DNA of 64,000 nt from NCBI GenBank assembly GCA_027257055.1, contig JAPVLO010000001.1, positions 12,919,501 to 12,983,500 on the forward strand, in the 5' to 3' direction. Of this stretch, positions 1-13,553 are shown piece by piece; the first letter of the stretch is position 1, and each line of letters starts with the position of its first letter. The notes beneath the pieces are model-generated. The model searched no databases. It was not told the DNA's origin and saw nothing but the letters and a program-made list of their open reading frames with translations. Made by a program: the position numbers and the translations under genes. The DNA comes from Cephalopachus bancanus (Eukaryota > Chordata > Mammalia > Primates > Tarsiidae).

Positions 1-3000
1 AGTCTTTCCTATGTGATCTGTTGTTTTAACGCAACACACAGTTTTGTCAGAGCTTTGGACCCAAATCTTGCATTATGGTAATCAGGCTAATTAGTTCGAT
101 CAAGGTGGAAAGTGCTCAACTTCTGGTCTAGTTCGGAGACTTCTGGCTGACTAGATTTCTTCTTCATTTAGTTTTCTTTTAGTTGGTTGAAATTTGAGAC
201 AGCAACATGAGTGGGTGGTTACTGAGAGTTGTTACTCTTTTTTTTTTCATTGTATTGCCATTTCCTCGTCCCAGTTATTTTCCATAATTCATAGTCCTTT
301 TTTTTTTCCTTCCCAACTGCTGACTTATTTTGGCAGTCGACAGGAAGAACAGTTGGTCCTGTCTGTGAGCTCTGCAGAACAAATCTGTGAGACAGGCATT
401 GGGAAGGAGGGAGCATGTCACCTCTCTGTTCATCATTGACTGTGGGATGCAACTCATTGTGGGAAACTAAATCCCAAAGGCAAAATTCATACAAACCTGG
501 GTTCCAAAATGAAACTCTAAGGGAATGATGTCCAACAATACTCCACAATGGATGGAACCAATATTCATGATTGGGGTGGGGGAGGGGCATAGCATATGAA
601 AGAACAATATGGCTAAAAAACCTGCTGAATGGAAGTAGAAGTGGATTCTAGTTCCATTGCCTTAAGTCAGCAGAGACCCTGGGCAGGGAACGAGTTGGAC
701 AATAAGACTATGCTGTCTTATGGTGACATTTCTAACAGCTTTTCAAAGGCTTAAAGTAGATTTAACTTGAGCATGGTGCTAGATTTAGGGAATGCAAAGG
801 AGATCTCTGTTCTCAAAGAGCTCATGGTTTTCTGTGGTGGGTCTGCAGAGAGCAGTGTAATGATAGAGTTAGGTCCAAGGAAAACAGCACTTAAGAGAAG
901 AGAGTGATCAAGATGTGACCGGGAGGGTTCACTAAGAAGCTTGTTTCCTGAGCCATTTGGCCTTGGGGGATAACCAGGAATGTCCCAGGGCATCTTGGGA
1001 TGGTAGAAGAAGATGAATGGGAGACAAAGAAACTAGCACATGAAAGACAAGAACCAGAATAGGACAAACTGCCTGGGAGGACAGCTGTGTGGTCAGCCAT
1101 GGGAGAGGAGATGACACATGTAAATGGTGGTCATATCGTGAAGGGGCTTACAGGAAAAATGTGGACATTTCCTTGTGAGTTACTGGGACAGGCTGAAAGA
1201 TTCAGAGGGTCAGATCTAAATGTTATAAAAATGGTCTTAAAAACTTGTCTTGAGTTTTATAAAGTTCCTTGTGAAAACTGTATGGAGCATGAGTGTTTGA
1301 ACTGGGCTTTGGGAGGGAGTTGGCAAGACAAGCAATATAATGTCATGAACGATTTAGGCTTGGAAGATTCTGCAACTGCTGTTTGTTTGTTGGCCAACTC
1401 CTATTTACCTTTGACCACTAAAACCAAACCTCATCTCTATTACTAGGTTTTTGAAATCCACTTTCCTACTTCCATTAGGGCTTTGACACTTTCCGTATGT
1501 GATCCCAAAGCACACTATGAATGGTTTTTTACTTCTTTTTAAATTTTTTTAATTTTTATTGTTTTGAGTCGGAGTCTCATTCTGTCACCCAGATTGGAGT
1601 GCGGTAGCCGCTCCCGGCCACTGCAGCCTCGACCTGCTGGGTTCCGGAGATCCTTCCGCCTCAGCCTTCCAAGCAGCTGGAACTACAGGCATGCGCTACC
1701 ACGCCCGGCTGATTTTTGATTTATTGTAGAGATGAGGTCTCGCTGCCCAGGCGGGTCTCGAACCCGCGGGCTCAGGCAATCCACTCACCTCAGCCTCCCA
1801 AAGGCGCAGGATTACAAGCTGAGCCACCGAGCCCAGCTCTATTTTTTTATTTTTATTGTGCATTGCCTATCTGCCATTATGTGTGTTTTCATCTCGCTAG
1901 GAAAATGGACATTTATTCTTGAAGTGAACAAGAATGTAGACAAGTGGATAGGATGAATTCAGATAAGAAAAATTAGAACACAATATAAAGAATTGTGATG
2001 TCCTTGTATAAAAGGAGTACTAGTGAAAGATGATCGTGATAGGATGGAAAAGAGGTGTGGTGGAAAATGAAAACTTAAGTCAGACCCAGGTCACTCAGTG
2101 ATCCAGAAACAAAGCATGGGAAGTAGCAGGTGACAGTGTAAATCATGGAGGGATTAAAAGAAAAAGGAAAGATGGGGAGAAAATATCCCACCAATGGTGA
2201 AGCCATTGGTGGAGGAGAAAGGAGTCATTCGACCCCATCTCCTCCCTCTCTAAGACAAAGGAAGTGAGAGAAAGCAAAACTTCAGAATAGTGTATGCTCA
2301 GGAAATAGCCAATTTGGGGTTTGAATATGAAAACAAAATTAGAGGAAGAGTGATTGCAGAAGATAAAGTGGATTCTTCTCAGAATATATTAGAGATTTCT
2401 TAGCACCTGATGGTGGGTCGTTGAGAAGTGGACTGGAGGTTTTACAGGACAGAGCAGCATATCAGGTCAGACTTGGAGGCAGAGAAAAAAACTTCTTGCT
2501 GAGAGGCTATAATGAGTATTAAGGTGCGGGGGGGGGTAACATGTCATTGCATAACTATTGCTGTGTAGACATCAAAGATAGTTTTCTTTACACTTGTTTT
2601 ACTTTTGTGCTGAGTTCTAAAATTGCAGTTGTAGAAGCATTCAATTTATAATCATATATGGTCGATGAAAAAATAATTCAAATGAAACAACTTTAGGAGT
2701 TTGTTTTATGTTTTATGTTTTATTTGGACTTGTGTGTTTGTTTTCCTCTATGTAGACCCAATCTCCCTGCTTGGGGTAGGAGAGACAAGGATCACAAAGA
2801 AAACATAGGGGTCTACCTAGTTCTGGAATGTGGAAACTCATTCATGGGGATGGTTTTATCTTCGGATGAAGTCAACGCCAATGTTTTCTCTTTTGCATTG
2901 CATGACGTCACCACCACATCGGTAGTGTGGAGGCATTTGCAAACACTGGTAACCATATGCACACAGCAAACGTACTTACTAAAACAGAACCCTTTGGATT

Positions 3001-3167
3001 TTGATTAAATGTAATAGTGTTTTAAAATAAGGGGGAAGTGCTGTAACTAATTTTGTTCGTTTGTTCCTTGTCATCTTCTGCTAGGAAAACCTCTTGTGCG
3101 ATTATTTTTCCATCATCATTTTGGCTTCTTTATGCTGTTAAATATTTCCCTGCTGTTTGCATTTTAG
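1..3167 (+). other. MYO16: MYO16 intron, upstream part (5' end outside window)
   Basis: This is intronic sequence leading to the acceptor at 3166-3167. Besides the Alu at 1541-1838 I see diffuse, decayed sequence at about 750-1270 and 2040-2500 that looks like old L2-type material, though I cannot assign it firmly. There is a G-run near 2526. The longest open frame (1087-1446) has no recognisable domain and no splice context, so I do not call it a gene. Confidence 0.7.
1541..1838 (-). repeat. Alu SINE, strepsirrhine-type, antisense
   Basis: A dimeric Alu is read from the T-rich tail on the left to a head ending near gagccaccgagcccagct. The left monomer carries the sequence complementary to gggttcgagacccgcctggg, which it shares with the copies at 5203, 15717, 33770 and 46386. 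Confidence 0.9.
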
Positions 3168-3338
<171 letters not shown>

Positions 3339-3714
3339 TAAATGTCAATAGTATCTACTCTATAGTGGATCACTCTATCCATTTCCAGATACTACATTCA
3401 GGAAAATAATTTGGGGGTATTTAGGAAGCATTGTGGCTTACTTTGTTATGCACCTATCTTTTCATCGACATGTGTAGGCATGGCTTATGCCTTATTTGGT
3501 AGTCATTCCATGTAAAAATTTATATTAAATTTCCTTCTAAATTACAACTAAATTACAACATAGATCCATGTGCATGTGTGTTTGTGTGTGTGTATTTTAT
3601 GTATGCATCCATTACTTTGAAAATATTCAGTATCCTTTCAGAAAGCACAGGGCAATAAGAATGCACCTTTGAATTTGCAGCAGAAAACGCTCCTCATTTG
3701 ATATTGATTGATTG

Positions 3715-3980
3715 ATTGAGGCTGAAGCGCAATAGCTCGATCTTAGCTCACTGCACCTTCAAACTCCCGGACTCAAGGTATCCTCCCACGTCAGCCTCCC
3801 TAGCAGCTGGGACCACAGCTGCTCACCAGCATGCCTGGTTACTTTTTTTGTTATTTTTGATAGAGGCAGTGTCTTGCTACATTGCCCAGGCTGGTCTTGA
3901 ACTCCTGACCTCAAGCGAGCCTCCGACCTCCACCTTCCAAATTGCTATGATTACAGGCGTGAGCTATCAGGGCCTGACCT
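3715..3980 (-). repeat. Old Alu (AluJ-like), antisense
   Basis: A diverged Alu begins at a gattgattgattgag tract. It contains cctcccagcagctggga-type and gcccaggctggtcttgaact-type segments and ends near the Alu head complement at 3975. It is heavily mutated compared with the copies at 5203 and 15717. Confidence 0.85.
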
Positions 3981-4087
3981 GTCATTCAGATGCAATTATA
4001 GCACCAAATTTCCATGCTGTTTTAGGAGTGCCATTGGCACACCAGAGTTTGGAGAACTGGGACAAAGTGACGAGCCAAGGAACATTT

Positions 4088-4695
4088 TCTTTTTTTATTT
4101 ATTTATTTTTATTTTAAAGATGCAGGGTACAATTCAGGGTTAGGTATACAATTGGTACTTGTACAGGTAAAATTGGGGCCTCCCTTTGGTCTCCGCTTCG
4201 CCTGGTTTAGAACATGTGCCCTCATTGATGCTTTGCCTCCCCTCTCCTGGCCCTGGCAGTGCCCCATTACTGCCGATTCCTTTCATGTCGTATTATGATA
4301 ATTGTTCAGGGTCTGCTTATGAGTCAGAACATGTGGTACTCAGTTCTTTGTTTCTGTGATAGATCACTGAGTATCATAGACTCTACGTCCATCCAAGTTG
4401 CTGTGAAGTTCATAATCTTGTCCTTTTGAATGGCTGTGTCATATTCCATCTTGTATATGTCCCGCATTTTTTTATTCAGTCTGCTTTCAACGGGCAGCAT
4501 GGTTTGTTCCATGTTTTCACTATTGTGAATAATGATGCAATACACGTGTGCACAAGTATCCCTTTTTCATAGAGTGATTTGAGTTCCCCCATGTATATTC
4601 CCAGATGGGGGATTGCTGGGTCATGCACGGTTGACTTTTTGATCTTTTAGGAATCACCACACTGTTTTCCACAGAGGTTGTACTAGTTTACAATC
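4088..4695 (-). mobile_element. L1 LINE 3' end (ORF2 C-terminus and 3' UTR), antisense
   Basis: The T-rich left edge is the poly(A) end. Reading the minus strand, the last part of ORF2 is recognisable: sequence complementary to the conserved block at 62335-62375 (aaactagtacaacctctgtg) lies at 4670-4695, and the frame at 4324-4545 carries YKMEYDTAIQKDKIMNF. The element is 5' truncated at about 4695. It belongs to the same subfamily as the plus-strand copy at 62310-62945. Confidence 0.85.
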
Positions 4696-5202
4696 AAAAC
4701 ATTTTCTATGATTCTATATACGCTTTGGAAAAACCCTTGACTTTATTTTTCCTTTATGAAGTGACAATAATATCTGGGCACTGTCTTTAGCATTCACTGT
4801 AACTTTAGGAGAGATTTCATTCAGAATTTTTTCTTTCCTATCAAAACCCAACTGAGTATTGAAAATGGGTACATTTTAAAATGGTAACTATGCCTCATAT
4901 AAGGCATAGGCTTTATAAATTTCTATTTATAATTTGCTTAATAGTTTATATTTCATGTGTGTGTATGTATATATACATGTATACGGTCTTTAAAGATAGG
5001 TAAAGAAGGGAAAAACTAATCTATATGGTAGCTTTTAATGGAACTTATAATACACTTAACTCTGATATATTTGAAACTGCGACTCTCATAGGGAAACCTG
5101 ATAAGACTCAAAAAATCAGTTTTATTGTCTCCAAGCCTTTTTTCTTTTCATCTGAGGGACTTGTTTGGGTATGCCCCTGCATGAAATCTTCAATGGGTCT
5201 CA

Positions 5203-5498
5203 TAATTTTTTTTTTTTTTTTTTTGAGTTGGAGTCTCACTCTGTCGCCCAGACTGGAGTGCAGTGGCCGCTCCCGGCCACCGCAGCCTCGACCTGCTGGG
5301 CTCCGGCGATCCTTCCACCCAGCCTTCCAAGTGGCCGGAATTACAGGAATGCACTACCACACCCGGCTGATTTTTTTGTTTATTGTAGAGATGAGGTCTT
5401 GCTGCCCAGGCGGGTCTCGAACCCGTGGGCTCAGGCAATCCATTCATCTCAGCCTCCCAAAGGCGCGGGATTACAGGCTGAGCCACCGAGCCTCGCTT
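5203..5498 (-). repeat. Young strepsirrhine Alu, antisense
   Basis: This complete dimeric Alu has an 18-base T run and is flanked by the direct repeat cataattttt at 5201-5210 and 5499-5508. It keeps an intact complement of gggttcgagacccgcctggg. Low decay suggests insertion after the strepsirrhine split. Confidence 0.93.
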
Positions 5499-5517
5499 CA
5501 TAATTTTTTAATAATAA

Positions 5518-5815
5518 AAAGCGCACCTATAATTCCCAGCTACTCGGGAGGCTAAGATAGGAGGATCACTTGAGGCTAGGAGTTTGAGATGAACCTGGGC
5601 AATATAGTGAGATTCCATCTCTAAAAATATTTTAAAAATTAGCTACACATGGTGACGCCTGCCAGTCTTCCCAGCAGCTCAGGAGGCTAAGGTGAGAGGC
5701 TTGCTTGAACCTAGGAGTTCCAGGCAGCAGTGAGCTATGATCAAGCCACTGCACTCCAGCCTGGACCACAGAGAGAGACCTGGTCTCTAAAAATGATTAA
5801 AGCAAAGTAAAAATT
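5518..5815 (+). repeat. Old Alu (AluJ-like), sense, 5' truncated
   Basis: The element starts inside the left monomer at cacctataattcccagctac and runs through the right monomer (cactgcactccagcctggac) to an A-rich tail that ends in degenerate aaagtaaa units. It is older than the adjacent antisense Alu. Confidence 0.87.
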
Positions 5816-6171
5816 AAAGAAAATAAAAGTAAATGAAACAAGTATTGATACATGTTAGTCCCTCAAACAGTCTCAGTTCAGAATTGCATACCTAGTATAG
5901 GTAGTAACCAAAGTTCAGAACCTCATTCCAGGTCGAAACATTCTCTTATCTATTTCAGGCCTGTTCTGTCCAGAGGAGGCATGATACTGGCGCCAAATAC
6001 TTAGGCTGCCTCTGGATTTCTCCAGGTTTATTGAGGAGAAGGGAGACGTGGGTGGGGCTTTGATTGGGTCTTCTGATAGCACAGGTGTACTGTGGCATGG
6101 GTCTCCTTCAGCTGGGGCAGACTTAAATGCCCCTCCTTGTACTCAGGATCATGCCTGTGACTCTCTCCCAC

Positions 6172-6468
6172 CCCTCTTTTTGTGAGATGAGTTCTCACTC
6201 TGTCACCCAGGCTGGAGTGCCCAATCACAGCTCGCCACAAGTGAGCTCAAACTCTGGGGCTCAAGTGATTCTCCTGCTTCAGCCTCCCAAGTAGCTGGGT
6301 TTATAGTCGCATGACACCATGCCCAGCTAATTGTTTTGAATTTTTGATAAAGACAAGGTCTCTCTTTGTTGCCCAGGCTGGTCTTGACCTCCTGGGCTCA
6401 AGGAATCCTCCCAACACAGCCTTCCAAAGTACTGGAATTGCAGTTTAAGCCACAATACCCGACTGGTG
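6172..6468 (-). repeat. Old Alu, antisense
   Basis: It contains ctcactctgtcacccaggct at the left and sequence complementary to the Alu B-box region near 6380. The head is degraded at 6450-6468. Confidence 0.87.
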
Positions 6469-6934
6469 ACTCCCTTTGTTAACTGGCAAAACTTTTCCTC
6501 TGCCAGTCACTTGTAATCCCCTGCTCAGCTCCTGGGCGACCTGCTGAGTCTCTGTTGGTAGCACATTGCTCTCTTAGTAGACATCTCGTTGTTCAAACCG
6601 CTCAGACATCAAAGAAACAAACTCTCAGCTGTCTTCTTGGGTGCAGCTTCTCCTGGCAGAACCTGTGTTCTGGTCAGGGGCTGGGTAGGAACTACAGCCA
6701 CAGCTTTGCCCTGAGACTTAACAGTGCATGGTAGCCCCCAATCCCCAGCAGCCACATGCCACCCTCTCCAGGTGGTCTCCTGATGCCTGGGGTTAGGGAG
6801 AAGACAGTCAGCTCCCACCTCTCAGTAAACAAGACTTCTTCTTTCTGGTTTTTGATCATCTGTCCTCCTTAACTTCAACCACCATCAGTGCAGGGCACAG
6901 GTGGATACCTACCCATTTGCAATTCCTGTCTCTG

Positions 6935-7090
6935 TGATTGGCCCCGCCCAAGACATCTGGATACCAGTAACAGCACCATCACTCAGGAGCTGGATAGAAA
7001 TGCAGAGTCTTGGGCCCCACCCAGGACCTATGCATCCAAATCTGTATTTGCAGCCTCAGCTTAAACTAGAACAGGGAGTGTCTCATTTAA
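6935..7090 (+). mobile_element. Probable hAT-type (MER5/MER20-like) DNA transposon fossil
   Basis: The segment gcagagtcttgggccccacc followed by a match to the common 'ctgaatcagaatctg'-type block resembles the abundant non-autonomous hAT fossils of mammals. It is diverged and the family name is uncertain. Confidence 0.45.
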
Positions 7091-9742
7091 TATAATGTTA
7101 GATATAGATGTAACAGGACTTCATGAATTCCCTTGAAAATTGTCCTTAAATATAATTAGTAGAATTTGTTTCCCATCTTCCATCAGTGGCGTCCAGTAGG
7201 ATGTCCCTTCTATTTCACAAAAGTCAATTGCTGTATCCTACTGACCTGGGGCAGAAAACATGAAAAGACCTCTAATTATCTCTTCACTTTCTAAATCTAG
7301 AAATTAAGAATGGTCTAAACAAGTGAGATCAAGGTTAAAACCCTAATTTCATATTGGGTTTGTAAAATAGTGGACACAAGAGCATTTGAAAAATTACTGG
7401 CTTTTAAATGCAAAGCATTAATTATTGATTTTTATTTTTACATCTCTTAAAACAGTTCCCTAAATGCTTTTGGCTAATATTAAATTTACTCAAACTTTAT
7501 ATAATCTGGAGCCATCTCCAATTTTAAAAAAAGATTTCTATTTTTTTTTCCTTTGTGAATGTCCAGGGGAAAGAAAGCTGTAACTGTTAGTTTCATATTG
7601 ACTCATTTTAACTTCAGTTTTTTCCTACCAGAAGTTTTCTCTCTAGCTATGTTTGTTCATATTATCTTGGATGAAAACGATTTGTGAATTAAGACATTCC
7701 ATGGTAGTTGTAGTAGAAGCAATCTTTTGAAATAGAAGGAAAACAAATGTCAGTATACATTAGCGGCAAGTTTATTTTTATTTGTCCCTTGTTGAAGATA
7801 CTGGTATTTAGCAATTGGTGTAACATTTTTAAAGAATTTTAAAAGGCTACTAGGATGAAGTGTGAGAAAATGGAGTTCTCTGGATGTAGGATAATAGATT
7901 CTGGGTGGATGTGAGCCCATCAATAGTTTTGCTGCAGTCGGAGGTCAGAAGAAGTCTGGCATATCCACATTAATCTTCTCTTTATTCCAAGAGATTAAAC
8001 ATCTTGAATATGCTCTCACCTTCACCCTTCCAAAAGTCAGTTTCTCCATTATTTTTTTTTTTGATGTAACAAGAAAACACAAGTGAACTGGCCAATCTCA
8101 GGTCTTCTGCTTTTTTTCTCTCTCAATATGCCCATCACATGGCTAATACTTCTTATTTTATTCCACATCTTATATTCGTGCAAGTCTTGTCTGATTATAC
8201 TTCTTACTGTTTATTTTTTCCTTTAGATTAATTCAGCATGAGTATCTTAGTTAATGCAACTGCATTCCAGCCTAACTAAACATTTAGTATTGCCAACTTT
8301 AAAAAAAAAAAAAGCTTTAAGCATTTTAGATACCTGCATATTATTTTTCTCTGAAGATATGAGTGTAGAAGTCATGTTCAACTTTCCATCATCTGATCAA
8401 GTAAAGGCATCAAAGCAAATGTTAGAGATATCCCACGTGTTTGTTCTCTTATAGCCATGAAAAATGTTAAAGCACTTCTTAATGTTTTGTAGACTTCTCC
8501 CTCCCCGGTGGGCAGACGTAAAGTGTCTCTGCTGCACACGTTGGTTTTCCCTGAAATAATAAATCTATCATCTTAACAACTCTTTCAAACCCAGAAACCT
8601 AGAATCGGAAGAGATGACGGCGTCACAGAGGTCGACTCAAATCAGAATCCCTCAACCTGTACGTGTCCACTTCACCCATGAGAAAAAGCCATTGTGAGGG
8701 CTTTGCACAGGACCAGGGACTGGGAACCAACTCTTTTTCTCATGAGGCAGCCTGATTCCCTTCCACCCTGTGCTAACTGTTGAAAAGTTCTTTCTAGTAT
8801 TGATTGTAGATATGCTTCCTGTGACTTCCCGTGAGCCCCCCTGGAGAACTACAGATGATGTCTATTTGACTACAGGCTAAGGGAATGTAGCTTGGCCTTC
8901 TAAGCGAGAGAGAGATGAACCCTGGCTCTCCCTTTCATTGGTTGTGTTCAGTGGGAGAAATTCTGTGACTCTCACAAAGGAAGTTACAACGGTGTCTAAA
9001 ATGGAGATCATGGTGTATTTTTATCATTGAGTTCCAGAGTTAAATGATACAAGAGGGTGTCTGACACATCGAGGTGGCTTTAAATGGTGATCTTTTATTT
9101 TAATTTTTAATACTTACCTTGTCTCCTAATACATTCGTGATTTAAAAGCATTTTCACTCACTTATCTCCCCCTCATTTTTACGTGTTTTCCTAGCCCTCC
9201 TTTCCCTGTGAGCAGGAAGGATGCCCTACATTTCGACACAGTCTTTTTTGAGTCTTAAAGGTAGTGTTCATTTCTGTAGGCATTTAATCACAATCTTAGA
9301 AGCAATATAGGAATGATATTTCCAAAGATTAACATCACGAGCCTTGGAGGTTTATGTAATAATCTGATGTTATGATCAGGACATCTCAAAATGGTCCAGT
9401 TGGAGCCACACCCCAAAATTCTCTGGGGTTGGACCCAGCCTTTTCTAATTGATTTAACTCAGTTTATTAACGCCTAGCTTATATTATCAAAAAAAATAGT
9501 GTGGCAGTTTTTATTATCATTACCTTCAAGATCTCATTCAGTTCAAAGATTTTTGCCATTCGTGCTATCATTACTGAATTTAGATATTCTTCTGAATATG
9601 AGATTAGAATGTTCTAGTAAATTCTTATTCTGGGATACCTGCATCTTATTATACAGCTGCTCAGAGATGCATGCATTGTGACTTTTGTTTGTGTAAGTCT
9701 AGGTTTTTTTTTTTTATTTTTGCTTTGTTCACTGATCTATGA

Positions 9743-11953
<2,211 letters not shown>

Positions 11954-12225
11954 AACCGAAGACAAGAGTGGACCCAGGAATTTCCATTCTAGCTCCATCC
12001 TGGTCTGCACAGCCATGGACAGCCCGGGCCAGTGTCTCGCCACCCCATCCATCTGGTCTCCCTCCCTGCACTCAGTGTTCAGCATGGATGACAGCAGTGG
12101 CCTCCCATCACCGCGGAAACAGCCTCCCCCCAAGCCCAAGAGGGACCCCAACACCCGGCTGAGCGCCTCCTATGAGGCCGTGAGTGCCTGCCTCTCTGCA
12201 GCCGCCAAGGAAGCAGCCAACGAAG
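11954..12225 (+). CDS. MYO16: MYO16 coding exon: tail segment with first NYAP-like motif
   Basis: This 272-nt exon supplies the last base of an Arg codon, then 90 codons, then the first base of a Gly or Ala codon. The sequence runs [15 protein letters not shown], then [18 protein letters not shown], then [15 protein letters not shown], then SASYEAVSA. The basic-proline block followed by SxSYE mirrors the NYAP motif of the next exon ([18 protein letters not shown]). The Tyr codon is at 12171-12173 and is a plausible Src-family kinase target by analogy (inference). The acceptor is strong; the donor is GAAG|gtcagc, which has C at +3 and is weaker than the other donors here. If the donor is not used, the frame stays open for 35 more codons to a TAA at 12330 with AATAAA at 12337, which is described separately. 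Confidence 0.95.
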
Positions 12226-12332
12226 GTCAGCCAGAGGGGACAGAGAAAGCCTCGCGGTCGGGGGTCACTCATGCTCTGGCGGCCAGTCTTGGAGGGTCCC
12301 ACGGCAGTCCCGTGGCCTTTATATGTTTTTAA
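12226..12332 (+). CDS. MYO16: Candidate alternative C-terminal extension of MYO16 by donor read-through
   Basis: Continuing in frame past the weak donor at 12226 gives 35 extra residues, beginning [13 protein letters not shown] and ending VAFICF, then TAA at 12330-12332. A canonical AATAAA lies 4 bases after the stop. This would make the 272-nt exon a composite terminal exon and give a protein lacking the PI3K-binding tail. From memory, rat myosin XVI has a short-tail form (Myr8a) and a long one (Myr8b), which is the arrangement this would produce. I cannot show that it is expressed; a 35-codon open run can occur by chance. Confidence 0.4.
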
Positions 12333-12336
12333 TAGA

Positions 12337-12342
12337 AATAAA
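12337..12342 (+). promoter_or_regulatory. Candidate poly(A) signal AATAAA
   Basis: The exact hexamer sits just after the read-through stop, with a short GT-rich segment (ttgttgg) at 12348-12354. It would end a transcript near 12355-12375. Single AATAAA hits are common in AT-rich introns, so its position relative to the open frame is the only support. Confidence 0.4.
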
Positions 12343-12922
12343 TCCAATTGTTGGCCCACCAACAGCTCTTTAATCATGACATATACATAATATTTATTCC
12401 AATCTCTAAGCCTCTTAGGGAAAAGCTACTTACACATCATTTCCTTAACTCCCGACCCCACCTCTGCATTGAGTGAGAGGCATCAGACGGATTCAGAAAG
12501 TGGGTTGCTGTTCCTTGTGAATATTCACCCATTAGAAGGTTTAAAACAAATTCATCAGGTTCTCCTGTTACCGCTGTCTAATTAAAAATTAAACCTGCTT
12601 TAGCGTGGGGTAAGTGAAACGATTAACACAGAGGAACATTGCCCTGCAAGAAAATTCTGTGAGCGAAACTTTTGAGACTAGATTATAAAGGTTTCTGCAT
12701 CGATGGTCTAGAAACAGATACATACAAAAAGAAAAATCACGGTTTATTCTTAGTCAAATCTCTCATAGATCAGTACATGCAATAATTATTGCCTAATGAT
12801 TAATTTCTAGAATTGTGGAATCGTGGAGGAGTCTTAACCTCACATTTACAAATTTAGCAAATGTCTATTGATCACTATGCATTAGGTTCTATTCTAGGCA
12901 TCTCTCTCTCTATAAATATATA

Positions 12923-13478
12923 CACAGAGGATGACAAAAATGTATACAGATTTTAAGAAAGGAAAAAGCTGTATTAAAATGGTAATACTCAATATATACC
13001 CGTAACAAAAGATACATACAAGTCACATTTGACTTCTGCAATCACAAGAGGCTCAAAGTAGTTCCCATCAGCGTCCAGACACTTCGGATGATAGAAAACT
13101 ACTGCTAGAGCAACGTTGACCCAAGTGTCCACTTGTGTCGCTGTGAACGATGTTTCAGTTTCTTACTGATGTGCAGCCATTGCAGCCGGTTCTCTATGTA
13201 CACCACATCCTTTAAGGTCCCCCATAGGTAGAAGTAAATGGGTATTAGGTCAAACACCGCTTCAGAATGGCCTTGTGCTCTTCGAACGACACTGTACTTC
13301 GATCATTTTCTTTGACTGTCCTGCCTGTCACATGGTGACGCTAGCATTCATTTGATGAACGCCATCTTTTGAGCGAATGTGATTCTGCACATTGCTACCA
13401 TGGTTCAATCCAACTTCGAAAAGTAATACACAGATAACTTCTCTTAAAATGTGTATACTTCTTGTGGCACCACCCTCT
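12923..13478 (-). mobile_element. Mariner-type DNA transposon fossil, internally deleted, both inverted ends present
   Basis: The left end (agaggatgacaaaaatgtat) and the reverse complement of the right end (agggtggtgccacaagaagt) match imperfectly for about 35 bases, and both are flanked by TA. On the minus strand an N-terminal piece (TFAQKMAFIK) and a C-terminal piece (FYLWGTLKDVVY, then HPKCLDADGNYFEPL) of a mariner-like transposase remain, with the middle deleted and stops throughout. At about 556 bp it is less than half of a full element. It interrupts L2-like sequence at 12840-12905. Confidence 0.75.
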
Positions 13479-13480
13479 TA

Positions 13481-13553
13481 GCATTTTTCAAGAATATGAT
13501 GTATTGCTATTAACTATGCATTTCAAGAATATGATGCATTGCTATCACCATGC
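13481..13553 (+). repeat. Short tandem duplication (about 36-bp unit, two copies)
   Basis: The unit caagaatatgatgtattgct recurs as caagaatatgatgcattgct 35-37 bases later, directly next to the mariner right end. Confidence 0.75.

Noticed and set aside
1087..1446. 119-codon open frame
   Set aside because: No recognisable domain, no splice sites that fit MYO16 phases, and it lies in decayed repeat-like sequence.
5355..5500. tRNA-like box B sequence (complement of ggttcgagacc)
   Set aside because: It is part of the Alu internal promoter. No cloverleaf or tRNA gene is present.
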